Below, piece by piece: positions 24,862-33,484 of a stretch of DNA of 64,000 bases (the first letter of the stretch is position 1; every line of letters begins with the position of its first letter). The position numbers and the translations under genes were made by a program. Under the pieces are notes generated by a model. The model saw only the letters and a program-made list of their open reading frames with translations. It made no database searches and was not told the origin of the DNA. The stretch is from Pedobacter africanus (lineage in GTDB: Bacteria; Bacteroidota; Bacteroidia; Sphingobacteriales; Sphingobacteriaceae): assembly GCF_900176535.1 (NCBI RefSeq), contig NZ_FWXT01000001.1, positions 2,914,001 through 2,978,000 of the forward strand. Reading direction: 5' to 3'.

Positions 24862-25869
24862 TTATTTTTTAGCTGCAGCAGTTTTAGCAGGGGCTTTTTT
24901 TACTGAAGGTTTGCCAATAAGCGGTAAGCCTGCCGCGCTGGTCTTGATGTACTCGCCCCAGGTCAGATTGTCCTGGTCGTTTACCTGTGCCCTTGCCCTT
25001 TCAATGGCATACTTTGCGCTGGTTTCTACCACCCAGTCGAAGTTTTCCTGTCCAACGCTGGCTACATCAGCATCCGGCGCCGGGTTACAGAAATCTATGG
25101 CATACGGAATCCCGTCGCGTACGGCAAATTCCACGGTATTGAAGTCATAACCCAGGTACTGGTTCAGCTTAAGTACATAATTTTCGATGGTTTGCAGCAG
25201 CTTTTTACTGGAAGGGGGGGTGTTTACCACGTAACGCAGGTGAAAAGGGTTGCGGGGTTCGTATTGCATAATGCGTACATATTTTCCACCAATACAATAG
25301 CAGCGGAAGTATTCCTCAAAAATGATCTCTTCCTGCAGCATCATTACCGTTTGTTTGGTCTGACTGTGCTTGTCGAAAAAGTCTTCCTTATCGTTTAACT
25401 TGTAAACTTCTTTCCAACCTCCGCCATCAAAAGGCTTCATATAGGCCGGAAAACCGGTATATTGAAAAATCGCATCCCAGTCTAACGGAAATACCAGATT
25501 GCTGAACGACTGGTCTGAAGTATCATCCGGCTGTTCGTAAGAAGGGACCAATGCTGTTTTTGGTACCGGTACACCTAGTTTTTCTGCAAGGGCATTATTA
25601 AAAAATTTCTCATCGGCACTCCACCAGAAGGGGTTATTGATAACAGCCGTTCCGGTAATCGCCGCGTTTTTCATCGCAGCGCGATAAAAAGGGACATCCT
25701 GTGAAATACGGTCGATAATGACTGCATAATTTAAAGGCTCGGCCTGGAAGATCTTGTCGATACTGACAAATTCGGCCCGGAATTCCTTTCCTCCCATCTG
25801 GTTCACACGTTTTACAAAAGCTTCCGGAAAAGATCTTTCCTTCCCAAATAAAATTCCAATTTTTTTCAT
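24862..25869 (-). CDS. ATP-grasp ligase with Lys/Ala-rich C-terminal tail
   Basis: A 335-residue RimK/ATP-grasp-type enzyme. The N-terminal pre-ATP-grasp domain spans about 1-95, followed by FPAYMKPFDGGGWKEV (140-155; lysine and glycine-rich lid), MLQEEIIFEEYFRCYCIGG (177-195; adenine hinge) and VEFAVRDGIPYAIDFCNPAP (246-265; metal-binding glutamate/aspartate/asparagine). It should form an acyl-phosphate on a carboxylate and join it to an amine. The last 16 residues contain 6 lysines and 5 alanines, an unusual basic tail outside the fold. It precedes the GCS2 gene by 27 bases in the same direction. Confidence 0.88.
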   Translation of the reverse strand: MKKIGILFGKERSFPEAFVKRVNQMGGKEFRAEFVSIDKIFQAEPLNYAVIIDRISQDVPFYRAAMKNAAITGTAVINNPFWWSADEKFFNNALAEKLGVPVPKTALVPSYEQPDDTSDQSFSNLVFPLDWDAIFQYTGFPAYMKPFDGGGWKEVYKLNDKEDFFDKHSQTKQTVMMLQEEIIFEEYFRCYCIGGKYVRIMQYEPRNPFHLRYVVNTPPSSKKLLQTIENYVLKLNQYLGYDFNTVEFAVRDGIPYAIDFCNPAPDADVASVGQENFDWVVETSAKYAIERARAQVNDQDNLTWGEYIKTSAAGLPLIGKPSVKKAPAKTAAAKK

Positions 25870-25927
25870 CTTTCAATTTGTTTTTCAGGGGTATATATTC
25901 AGTTTAGGGATGTCTGTTGATAGGGGT

Positions 25928-26635
25928 TTATGGCAATTGACTTAAATATTCGGGTAACATTTGCCGCCATATGGGCCAGTCGTGATCTGCATTCTGTCTG
26001 ATGTCCAGCCAATGATGGATACCTTTGTTGTGCAGGGTCTGAGACATACGTTCATTGTCTGCACGGCACATGTCCCGGTCTGTGGTGCCAAGTATGATCT
26101 TCATGTGCCAGAGCTCCGGGTTGTTGTCGTTTGGTACAAAATCTACAGGGTTGTTAAAATAAACGTCATCGTTATAGAATCCGTCAAGCTGTCCTTTTAT
26201 GTCGAACGCACCACTCATACTGAACAGGTGGCTCACTAGCCAGGGATGCCTGAAAGCAAAGTTGGCGGCATGGTAGCCTCCAAAACTGCAACCTGCAGCA
26301 ATGATCTTTGCGTGCCCGGTTTCCTGTCGCATCAGGGCCGAAACTTCTTCGAGCAACAGTTTATCATACCAGATATGGTTTTTTACCCTGTCTGCCGGAT
26401 GGATGTCTTTATTGTACCAGCTCATACGGTCTATACTGTCTGCGCAGTACACCTTAATCTTTCCCTCGTCTATGAACCAGCGAATGGAATCTATCATTCC
26501 AAAATCCTTATTCTCAAAATACCGGCCCATGCTGGTAGGAAACAACAACACCGGGTAGCCGCTATGTCCAAAAGCGAGGAGTTCAAAATCGGCGTTCAGA
26601 TTGTGACTATACCACTTTTTATATGCTTCTTCCAT
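25928..26635 (-). CDS. Alpha/beta-hydrolase, esterase-family protein
   Basis: A 235-residue esterase of the enterochelin-esterase/EstD-like type. The nucleophile elbow is GCSFGG with S117, and the late NADHDWPIW block holds the likely catalytic histidine. The start at ATG 26635 is preferred to a TTG at 26668. It is the first gene of the minus-strand cluster with the ligases, 58 bases upstream of the ATP-grasp gene. There is no signal peptide, so it acts in the cytoplasm, perhaps removing an ester or thioester from the pathway product or freeing a substrate. Confidence 0.8.
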   Translation of the reverse strand: MEEAYKKWYSHNLNADFELLAFGHSGYPVLLFPTSMGRYFENKDFGMIDSIRWFIDEGKIKVYCADSIDRMSWYNKDIHPADRVKNHIWYDKLLLEEVSALMRQETGHAKIIAAGCSFGGYHAANFAFRHPWLVSHLFSMSGAFDIKGQLDGFYNDDVYFNNPVDFVPNDNNPELWHMKIILGTTDRDMCRADNERMSQTLHNKGIHHWLDIRQNADHDWPIWRQMLPEYLSQLP

Positions 26636-26768
26636 AGCGCGACAGATTAGATGCTTTAAGTTAGACAAACAATTTGTTAAAGAGCAAACAATAATTGCAT
26701 TTATTCGTCTTAATTTAACTTTTTTACAAAAAGCACTGAGTCGCTCAAGTATTTTTTACAGAGATTAT

Positions 26769-26776
26769 TAACTTTG
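26769..26776 (+). promoter_or_regulatory. Putative -7 box for the plus-strand hydrolase
   Basis: TAACTTTG matches the Bacteroidota -7 consensus exactly, 34 bases upstream of the ATG at 26811. No TTG lies at the standard distance upstream. The 175-base region between the two hydrolase genes also contains an AT-rich block around 26670-26735. Confidence 0.42.
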
Positions 26777-26810
26777 CGAATTATTTGTGAGAAAGGGGAA
26801 TCGCTGAATT

Positions 26811-27638
26811 ATGTATACTGTCATGTTACTTCCGGAAGTTGTAAAAACTGAACATATTTTAAAATCTGTTTGCCTGAAAAGGGAAGTAGCGCTGGAGATC
26901 TTTATTCCGGAGAACCTGCTGGGCAATGAGCAGCTGAACCTGCTGTTGCTGAACGATGGACAGGATACAGGAGCACTTCAGCTTCAGGAAACATTGAACC
27001 GCCTTTACCGCAATTTTAAAATGGAGCCACTTGTTGTGGTTGCCATTAAAGCTGGCACTGAGCGCCTGCAGGAGTATGGCGTGGCTGGTATGCCTGATTT
27101 TTTGGGTAGGGGAAGCAAAGCTGGAGCTTATACCGATTTTATCATAAAAGAGCTTGTGCCATTTGTACAGACTGAAGTTGAATTGCCGATCAATGGCAAG
27201 CGGGCTTTTGCAGGATTTTCGCTGGGAGGGCTTAGCGCTTTTGATATTGCCTGGAACAATGACAACTATTTTGATGCGGTAGGTGTTTTTTCCGGATCTT
27301 TCTGGTGGCGGAAAAAAGACCTGAAAGAAGGTTACACCGATAATGACCGCATTTTGCACCAAAGCATAGCAGAAACAATAGCAAAGCCTGAACTGAAATT
27401 CTGGTTAATGACCGGAACGGAAGATGAGCAGGCCGACCGGAACAGGAACTTTATTATCGATTCTATTGACGATACAATTGATGTCATTAAGGAGCTCCTG
27501 AAAAAAGGCTATGAGCGACCACATGACATCTGCTATTATGAAATGGTTGGGGGCAAACATGAAGTGCCTACCTGGGCAAAGGCGATGCCTGCGTTTTTAT
27601 GCTGGGCGTTTGGCCGGAAAATTACACCTATAGATTAA
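26811..27638 (+). CDS. Alpha/beta-hydrolase, Fes/IroE-like esterase, divergent from ligase cluster
   Basis: A 275-residue serine hydrolase of the esterase D / enterochelin esterase-like group. LLLLNDGQD (44-52) forms the oxyanion region, GFSLGG (135-140) carries S137, and GGKHEVPTWAKAMPAFL near the C-terminus holds the catalytic histidine. No signal peptide, so cytoplasmic. It is divergent from the related but distinct esterase at 25928-26635, so two hydrolases flank one promoter region, suggesting shared control. An alternative start at 26823 would lose four residues. Confidence 0.82.
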   Translation: MYTVMLLPEVVKTEHILKSVCLKREVALEIFIPENLLGNEQLNLLLLNDGQDTGALQLQETLNRLYRNFKMEPLVVVAIKAGTERLQEYGVAGMPDFLGRGSKAGAYTDFIIKELVPFVQTEVELPINGKRAFAGFSLGGLSAFDIAWNNDNYFDAVGVFSGSFWWRKKDLKEGYTDNDRILHQSIAETIAKPELKFWLMTGTEDEQADRNRNFIIDSIDDTIDVIKELLKKGYERPHDICYYEMVGGKHEVPTWAKAMPAFLCWAFGRKITPID

Positions 27639-27678
27639 TTTCTGCATAAAAACTTAATACCTGGCTTAAGCTAATTGC

Positions 27679-27708
27679 TTGATATGTCGATAATAAACGC
27701 TATCTTTG
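27679..27708 (+). promoter_or_regulatory. Promoter of typA (TTG - 19 - TATCTTTG)
   Basis: TTG at 27679-27681 and TATCTTTG at 27701-27708 are separated by 19 bases, the arrangement of the Bacteroidota primary sigma promoter. The ATG of typA follows 22 bases after the -7 box. Confidence 0.7.
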
Positions 27709-27730
27709 CGCGAAAAATCAGACGCATTTT

Positions 27731-29536
27731 ATGCAAAAAATTAGAAATATAGCAATCATAGCCCACGTTGACCACGGTAAAACTACACTGGTTGATAAGA
27801 TCTTACACTCTTGTTCAATCTTCCGTGATAACGAACAATCCGGGGATTTAATACTTGATAACAACGATCTGGAACGTGAGCGTGGTATCACCATCGTTTC
27901 GAAAAACGTTTCGGTTAAATATAAGGATGTTAAAATCAATATCATTGATACTCCGGGTCACGCCGACTTTGGGGGTGAGGTAGAAAGGGTATTGAAGATG
28001 GCCGACGGTGTACTTTTACTTTGCGATGCTTTTGAAGGTGCGATGCCTCAAACCCGCTTTGTAACTCAAAAAGCACTTTCTTTAGGTTTAAAACCAATAG
28101 TCGTTGTAAACAAGGTAGATAAAGAAAACTGCCGCCCTGAAGAGGTGTACGAGCAAATTTTTGAATTGTTCTTTAACCTTGAAGCAACTGAAGACCAGCT
28201 GGACTTCCCTGTAATTTATGGTTCTTCCAAACAAGGATGGATGAGTACAGACTGGAAGGTCCCTACTACAGATATTTTTGCGTTACTGGATACTGTAGTT
28301 GAAAGCATTCCGCCTGCACCTGTTAACGATGGTACGCTGCAGATGCAGATTACCTCACTTGACTACTCTTCTTTCGTTGGCCGTATCGCTATCGGGCGTG
28401 TACATCGCGGGAGCATTAAGGAAAACCAGCCGGTTACCCTGATCAAACGTGATGGAAAGATTGTAAAATCGAGGGTAAAAGAATTGTATACCTTTGAAGG
28501 GCTTGGAAAAATTCGCACTACAGAGGTCAAATCTGGTGACATCTGCGCTGTTGTGGGTATTGAAGGATTTGATATTGGCGATACGATTGCTGATTTTGAT
28601 GCTCCGGAGCAACTGCCCGTAATCAAAATTGACGAGCCGACGATGAACATGCTGTTCACCATCAATAACTCTCCTTTCTTTGGTAAGGAAGGTAAATTCG
28701 TGACTTCACAACGTGTGAAAGAACGTTTGTACAAAGAGATGGAAAAAAACCTGGCGCTGAAGGTTGTTGAGACCGAATCGCCTGATGCCTACCTGGTTTA
28801 CGGAAGAGGTATCCTGCACTTGTCGGTACTGATCGAGACCATGCGTCGTGAGGGTTATGAAATCCAGGTTGGCCAGCCGCAGGTTATTGTTAAGGAAATT
28901 GACGGTAAAAAATGTGAGCCGGTTGAGACCCTGATCGTGGATGTTCCGGGTGAGGTTGCTGGTAAGGTAATTGAGCTGGTAACGCAGCGTAAAGGCGAGC
29001 TGCTGATCATGGAGCCAAAAGGCGATCTGCAGCACCTTGAGTTTGAGATTCCATCACGTGGTATCATTGGCTTAAGGAATAACGTGCTTACGGCAACAGC
29101 AGGTGAAGCCATCATGGCACACCGTTTTAAAGCCTACGAGCCATGGAAAGGAACTATTCCGGGCAGATTAAATGGTGTTCTGGTGTCTATGGAAAAAGGC
29201 AATACTACTGCCTATTCAATTGATAAATTGCAGGACCGCGGACGTTTCTTTGTTGATCCTGGAGTGGATATTTATGAAGGCCAGATCCTGGGTGAACATA
29301 TACGCGATAATGACTTGGTAATCAATGTGGTTAAAGGAAAAGCGCTGACCAACATGCGTGCTTCTGGAAGTGACGACAATACCCGTATTGCACCAGCCAT
29401 TAAATTCTCATTGGAAGAGGCTATGGAGTATATCCAGGCTGATGAATACATTGAGGTAACGCCGGTAAGCATGCGTTTACGCAAGATCTATTTGACAGAG
29501 AACGAACGTAAGATCAATGCGAAGAAATTTCAATAA
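27731..29536 (+). CDS. typA: Translational GTPase TypA/BipA
   Basis: Ribosome-associated GTPase of 601 residues that aids 50S assembly and growth under stress. G1 is HVDHGKTT, switch I has ERERGITI, G3 is DTPGHADF, and G4 is NKVD. An EF-G-like domain II, the LEFEIPSRGIIGLR block and the BipA-specific C-terminal domain ending ENERKINAKKFQ follow. Full length, with its own promoter and a strong terminator behind it. Confidence 0.97.
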   Translation: MQKIRNIAIIAHVDHGKTTLVDKILHSCSIFRDNEQSGDLILDNNDLERERGITIVSKNVSVKYKDVKINIIDTPGHADFGGEVERVLKMADGVLLLCDAFEGAMPQTRFVTQKALSLGLKPIVVVNKVDKENCRPEEVYEQIFELFFNLEATEDQLDFPVIYGSSKQGWMSTDWKVPTTDIFALLDTVVESIPPAPVNDGTLQMQITSLDYSSFVGRIAIGRVHRGSIKENQPVTLIKRDGKIVKSRVKELYTFEGLGKIRTTEVKSGDICAVVGIEGFDIGDTIADFDAPEQLPVIKIDEPTMNMLFTINNSPFFGKEGKFVTSQRVKERLYKEMEKNLALKVVETESPDAYLVYGRGILHLSVLIETMRREGYEIQVGQPQVIVKEIDGKKCEPVETLIVDVPGEVAGKVIELVTQRKGELLIMEPKGDLQHLEFEIPSRGIIGLRNNVLTATAGEAIMAHRFKAYEPWKGTIPGRLNGVLVSMEKGNTTAYSIDKLQDRGRFFVDPGVDIYEGQILGEHIRDNDLVINVVKGKALTNMRASGSDDNTRIAPAIKFSLEEAMEYIQADEYIEVTPVSMRLRKIYLTENERKINAKKFQ

Positions 29537-29559
29537 TTAGCATCTTGCTTTGAAAATAG

Positions 29560-29592
29560 AAAACCTGTAAGCCATGGCTTACAGGTTTTTTT
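29560..29592. terminator. Intrinsic terminator after typA
   Basis: A perfect palindrome with arms AAAACCTGTAAGCCA and its complement is followed by a T-run on the plus strand. It sits between convergent typA and the glycosyltransferase gene, so it may also act on minus-strand transcripts, though the A-tract on that side is interrupted. Confidence 0.9.
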
Positions 29593-29598
29593 ATGGGC

Positions 29599-30348
29599 TT
29601 AATCGTTGGTTTTGCGGTGGCGGACAAAATATACTGCCAGGTTGGCCGCAATCACAATGTGGTTGATGAGGTTGGGCACCAAGCCATAGTATCGGGTAAA
29701 TATGCGGAAGCGCTCTTTTAAGCTGGCCAGATGTTTTTTCTTGGATATGCCACCAACCAGGTATTTGGCTACATACATATGGGTGTTTACAATGCTGGAT
29801 GCATTTTTAGTTGCCCTGATGATCCAGTCGATATCTGAACTGTATTTATATTTAAGGTTAAAAGCCCCGGCTATGCTCCTTTTTACATAGATAGCCTGGT
29901 GGCTAATGCTCATGCCATATTTAAAGCTTTTCCAGTTGAAGTGTTCCGGAGCACAGTGACGCCTTTGGCCCAGGCTTTGCCATTGTTCATTGAACATTTC
30001 GGTTTCGCCGTAATAGATGTCGGCCGATGCAGCACTTTCAAATACTTCTTTCACGGTTTCAGGAGCATACAACTCATCGCCAGAGTTCATAAACAAGACG
30101 TAGTCGCCCGTTGCCAGCCGAAGACCTTTGTTCATGGCATCGTAAATGCCTTTGTCGGGTTCGGAAATGAATTGCGCCAGCCTGGATTTATAGTTATAAA
30201 TGATGTCTTTGGTACCGTCAGTTGATGCGCCATCAATAATGATGTATTCTATATTCGGATAGGTCTGGTTCAGTACAGAACGCATGGTGCGTTCTATGTC
30301 TTTCACGTTATTGTATACGATGGTGATGACGCTTAATTTTGGTTGCAT
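29599..30348 (-). CDS. Family 2 glycosyltransferase
   Basis: A 249-residue GT-A fold glycosyltransferase. SVITIVYNN at the N-terminus, EYIIIDGASTDGT, ISEPDKGIYDAMNKGLRLA and the metal-binding-like NSGDE motif define the family. The ATG at 30348 is used; a TTG at 30360 would add four residues. It lies 15 bases behind the family 4 glycosyltransferase and is probably in its operon. The C-terminal hydrophobic stretch (ANLAVYFVRHRK) may be a membrane-association helix. Donor and acceptor sugars are unknown. Confidence 0.88.
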   Translation of the reverse strand: MQPKLSVITIVYNNVKDIERTMRSVLNQTYPNIEYIIIDGASTDGTKDIIYNYKSRLAQFISEPDKGIYDAMNKGLRLATGDYVLFMNSGDELYAPETVKEVFESAASADIYYGETEMFNEQWQSLGQRRHCAPEHFNWKSFKYGMSISHQAIYVKRSIAGAFNLKYKYSSDIDWIIRATKNASSIVNTHMYVAKYLVGGISKKKHLASLKERFRIFTRYYGLVPNLINHIVIAANLAVYFVRHRKTND

Positions 30349-30363
30349 GGGCTTGGACAAAGG

Positions 30364-31635
30364 TTATTTGGGTTGGAGATCGAGGAGCGACTGGTACAAT
30401 AACTGGTGCTTTCCGGCAATAACAGCTTCAGAGAATTGGCTCAAGATGGTCCGACGTGCTTCTTTCTGGATATCAGGAGCATTTTCATCGTGATACAGCC
30501 ATTCTATTCCGGTGGCCAGGTCTTCAGCCGACTGGTATTCGGCCAGATACCCGTTTTCGAGGTGTTTTACCATGTCGGGAATGCCGCCGGTTTTAAATGC
30601 CACTACAGGCGTTGCACAGGCCAGGCTTTCCATGACAGTATTGGGCAGATTATCCTCCAGCGAAGGGGCGATGAACACATCGGCAGCGGAATAACACTTG
30701 GCCAGGTGCTCATCGTTGTTGATGTTGCCTAAAAAAGTGGTCTTGAAAGGGAACTCCGGCAGTTCAGCATTGCCTTTATTACCAAATATGACCAGTTCTA
30801 TCTTTTCTTTTATGATGCCCGGCCTTGTAGCCAGGTCGTTTAACGCATCAATGAGGTACGAGGTGCCCTTGTGCTTGTCATTTTTTGAGGGCATAAAGCC
30901 GCTCATCATGACAAATTTTTCGGGGCTGATCTTCAGTATTTTTTTTGCTTCTGCTTTTACATAGGGTTTAAATACCTGGGTTTCGATGGTATTGGGAATT
31001 ACAGTCACCTCCCTGAAGCCCATAAGGCTGCTTATCTTTACTGACTTTGCCATCCAGTTGCTTGGGGCAACGATATGGCAGTTGAGTTCGGAGTAGGCTT
31101 TCTTTTTGCGCATCCAGGTTTTATGGGAAAGATCGTTTTTTCCGTTGAACCTGAGTAGGGGGCAGGAACCGCATTCTTTGTGGTAGTTTTCGCAGGAGTA
31201 GCGGACATGGCAACCACCGGTAAAGGCATTGCTATCATGAAAGGTCCATACAACTGGTTTTTCCAGTTCATCCAGTTCGGCCAGGAATTTGGGCGATAGG
31301 AAGCCATGATTGATCCAGTGCAGGTGTATAATATCGGCTGATTTAACTTCAGGATGATCGATAACTGAGCGCCCAAACCATTGCAGGGAAAAAGGTGTTT
31401 TTACGGCTTTTGTAAATGCTTTTGACAGGTAACGCTCGGCCAGGATATGGAATATTGCCCAGGCTTTTTGAAATGGGTTTTTACTGAAGGTACCTGTCTT
31501 GCTGCTGGGGCTGAACTGGAAATAGACCATCACTTTTGATGAAGTTCCCGAAGCATTCAATGCCTCACTTAACCGCAGGCAGGCACGTCCGGCGCCGCCG
31601 TTACCTTCGTACGTATTTAAGTGGACTACTTTCAA
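30364..31635 (-). CDS. Family 4 glycosyltransferase with Cys-rich insert (TTG start)
   Basis: A 423-residue GT-B enzyme. The N-terminal nucleotide-fold glycine loop is YEGNGGAGRACLRL; a cysteine cluster GGCHVRYSCENYHKECGSC at about residues 142-160 is a feature of the WcaC-like group; FIAPSLEDNLPNTVMESLA is the donor-binding glutamate motif. The only plausible start is TTG at 31635 (reads MKVVHLNTYEG); no ATG exists in frame before the fold. Role: surface polysaccharide assembly at the inner membrane. Confidence 0.88.
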   Translation of the reverse strand: MKVVHLNTYEGNGGAGRACLRLSEALNASGTSSKVMVYFQFSPSSKTGTFSKNPFQKAWAIFHILAERYLSKAFTKAVKTPFSLQWFGRSVIDHPEVKSADIIHLHWINHGFLSPKFLAELDELEKPVVWTFHDSNAFTGGCHVRYSCENYHKECGSCPLLRFNGKNDLSHKTWMRKKKAYSELNCHIVAPSNWMAKSVKISSLMGFREVTVIPNTIETQVFKPYVKAEAKKILKISPEKFVMMSGFMPSKNDKHKGTSYLIDALNDLATRPGIIKEKIELVIFGNKGNAELPEFPFKTTFLGNINNDEHLAKCYSAADVFIAPSLEDNLPNTVMESLACATPVVAFKTGGIPDMVKHLENGYLAEYQSAEDLATGIEWLYHDENAPDIQKEARRTILSQFSEAVIAGKHQLLYQSLLDLQPK

Positions 31636-31799
31636 TTTCTCAAATTTACATATTATTGTTAACCTTTATTAAAAGTGTTACGTATTTTCGCTGCTTCAGG
31701 AGCTTTGCCCAGCAGTCGGAAAATTTAGCAAATAATACGTGAAAATAACGACAGGTAAGGAAACTTGTTGTCGGTTTATTTATTGAAGAAAGCATTATT
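31636..31799. other. Divergent intergenic region in the glycan island
   Basis: 164 bases between the minus-strand glycosyltransferase and the plus-strand methyltransferase. Apart from the minus-strand -7 box, it shows an AT-rich stretch and no convincing plus-strand TAnnTTTG box, hairpin or open reading frame. Confidence 0.5.
31641..31648 (-). promoter_or_regulatory. Putative -7 box for the family 4 glycosyltransferase
   Basis: The minus strand reads TAAATTTG, an exact -7 match only 5 bases from the TTG start, implying a leaderless or nearly leaderless mRNA if used. No TTG -33 element is evident. Confidence 0.35.
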
Positions 31800-32549
31800 A
31801 TGGATAATCTGTTAACAGACAGATCATTTTGGGTAAATTATTGGGAGCGTAAAACCGGCTTGTCGGTTAGGATTCCTGCAAACTATTTGTTCCATGAGCA
31901 ATTATCTGCCATCATTAAAGGACAGTCTGTAAAAACAGCGATAGAGCTTGGCGGTTTTCCAGGTTATTATGCGGTTTTTTTGAAAAAATATTTTAGCCTG
32001 GATGTTACCCTGCTGGATTATTTTGTGCATCCTCCGGTTACCAGGGGTTTATTGGAAGCCAATGCGCTGAAAGAAGAGGATATTCATATCATTGAAACAG
32101 ACCTGTTCAGTTATGTGCCGGAACAGCAGTTTGACCTGGTACTGTCTTGCGGGCTGATTGAGCATTTTAAAGATACGGCGGATATCATTAACCGACATAT
32201 TGCCTTTGTAAAACCGGGCGGAACCTTATTTATTACCCTTCCCAATTTCAGGGCTTTAAACGGCTGGCTTCAAAAATCTTTTGATAGGGAAAATTACGAT
32301 AAACACAACATCGGCTGCATGGATCCCCGCCTTCTGGAAAGGATTTGCAGGGAGGCGGGCCTTACCGTTGTGCAGTCGCGGTATTTCGGGCATTTTAGTT
32401 TATGGCTGGAAGATGAGCAGCAAAAGCCCGCAGGCCTGCGCCTGTTTAAAAAGGCACTGTGGCTGGTGGGTAAGGTATTTACCAAAATATTTCCCTTTAA
32501 TTCAAGGCAATTGTCACCTTATATCATTCTTGAAGCTAGAAAGCCCTAA
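31800..32549 (+). CDS. Class I SAM-dependent methyltransferase
   Basis: A 249-residue Rossmann-fold methyltransferase. Motif I is IELGGFPGYY (about 49-58), an acidic motif II LLDYF follows, motif IV is FDLVLSCGLIEHF and post-motif VKPGGTLFITLPN. The acceptor is unknown; given the island, a sugar or glycan end is likely. It is transcribed against the flanking glycosyltransferases. Confidence 0.88.
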   Translation: MDNLLTDRSFWVNYWERKTGLSVRIPANYLFHEQLSAIIKGQSVKTAIELGGFPGYYAVFLKKYFSLDVTLLDYFVHPPVTRGLLEANALKEEDIHIIETDLFSYVPEQQFDLVLSCGLIEHFKDTADIINRHIAFVKPGGTLFITLPNFRALNGWLQKSFDRENYDKHNIGCMDPRLLERICREAGLTVVQSRYFGHFSLWLEDEQQKPAGLRLFKKALWLVGKVFTKIFPFNSRQLSPYIILEARKP

Positions 32550-32579
32550 GTTTAAAACTGGTACTGCTCTGCCCCTGGC

Positions 32580-33482
32580 TTAGCTTTTTAAACGCTGAAT
32601 GACGTATCGTTTTAATCTTTGCCAAAGGGAACCTTTCCTGGTGGAGAGGAAGTGTTTTATGGCTGCATACGCTTTTGGATCTTCTTTGATCTCATCTGGG
32701 AACGTGGAGATTGGTTTTGGATTGATGATTACGTTGTAAATTTCATTGATCCCGGAATGGACACCACTGCCGTCGTGACCAATGTTATTGACCATTGAAT
32801 GGGAGGGATTTAGGGTGAGGCCGCCCCTTAAAAAAATAGAAGCATACCAGCGGATTGCCCAGGAATTGTTCTTCCCATTTTTAAAATCGAGCATTTGTTT
32901 CCAGAAATTCATGTTGTGCTCTATGGAGAAAGCATTTTTTTGATTTTTGTCAAATCCCGATATAAGTATATCTATATTGGGCTCAAAGTGCTGCCAGGCC
33001 CTATCCCATGTGGCCCATCCCCAGCTGGTTGCTGCACGGTAAAAAAAAGTTTCAGGCAAGTCCGGGGCTTTCAGGTTATACATATATGCCCCGATATGCA
33101 TCACTTTGTCTTCTTCGCGGTACTTATTCAGGGCTTCGTTAAAATAGGTTAAGGTATAAGGAGAAGTAATGAGATCGTCTTCCAGTACAATGACCTGCCG
33201 GTAATCCTTAACGAGGCGGGTTACGCCTGCGATTACGGAATTGGCAAGTCCCATATTGGCCGGCCGCGCTATGATTTCTATTGATTTGAACCCGCTGATA
33301 TTTCGGAGCAGTTCCCTTACCTGTGCTACACTGTCTTCATCGGCAGCTGATTTTGGTCCATCAGAAAAAACGAACAACCTGCTTTCGGAAGCCAGCTCAT
33401 TCTCTTTTAAAAACTTTAAGGTCCGTGCGGTATGCTGCGGGCGGTTATATACGAATAAGGCAATGGGGGCGAAGGTTTGCAT
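32580..33482 (-). CDS. GT2-like glycosyltransferase
   Basis: A 300-residue GT-A type enzyme. It opens with APIALFVYNRPQHTARTL, has FVFSDGPKSAADEDSV in the donor region, the metal-binding VLEDDL at about residues 100-105, and TSWGWATWDRAW, typical of a Bacteroidota group of polysaccharide glycosyltransferases related to GNT-I folds. It is directly downstream of the methyltransferase at 33485-34252 (two-base gap) and therefore coupled to it. Confidence 0.85.
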   Translation of the reverse strand: MQTFAPIALFVYNRPQHTARTLKFLKENELASESRLFVFSDGPKSAADEDSVAQVRELLRNISGFKSIEIIARPANMGLANSVIAGVTRLVKDYRQVIVLEDDLITSPYTLTYFNEALNKYREEDKVMHIGAYMYNLKAPDLPETFFYRAATSWGWATWDRAWQHFEPNIDILISGFDKNQKNAFSIEHNMNFWKQMLDFKNGKNNSWAIRWYASIFLRGGLTLNPSHSMVNNIGHDGSGVHSGINEIYNVIINPKPISTFPDEIKEDPKAYAAIKHFLSTRKGSLWQRLKRYVIQRLKS

Positions 33483-33484
33483 GT

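Noticed and set aside
21706..27638. Glutathione synthesis genes
   Set aside because: The GCS2 is YbdK-type and the ATP-grasp does not look like GshB; two hydrolases and an amidotransferase do not fit glutathione synthesis.
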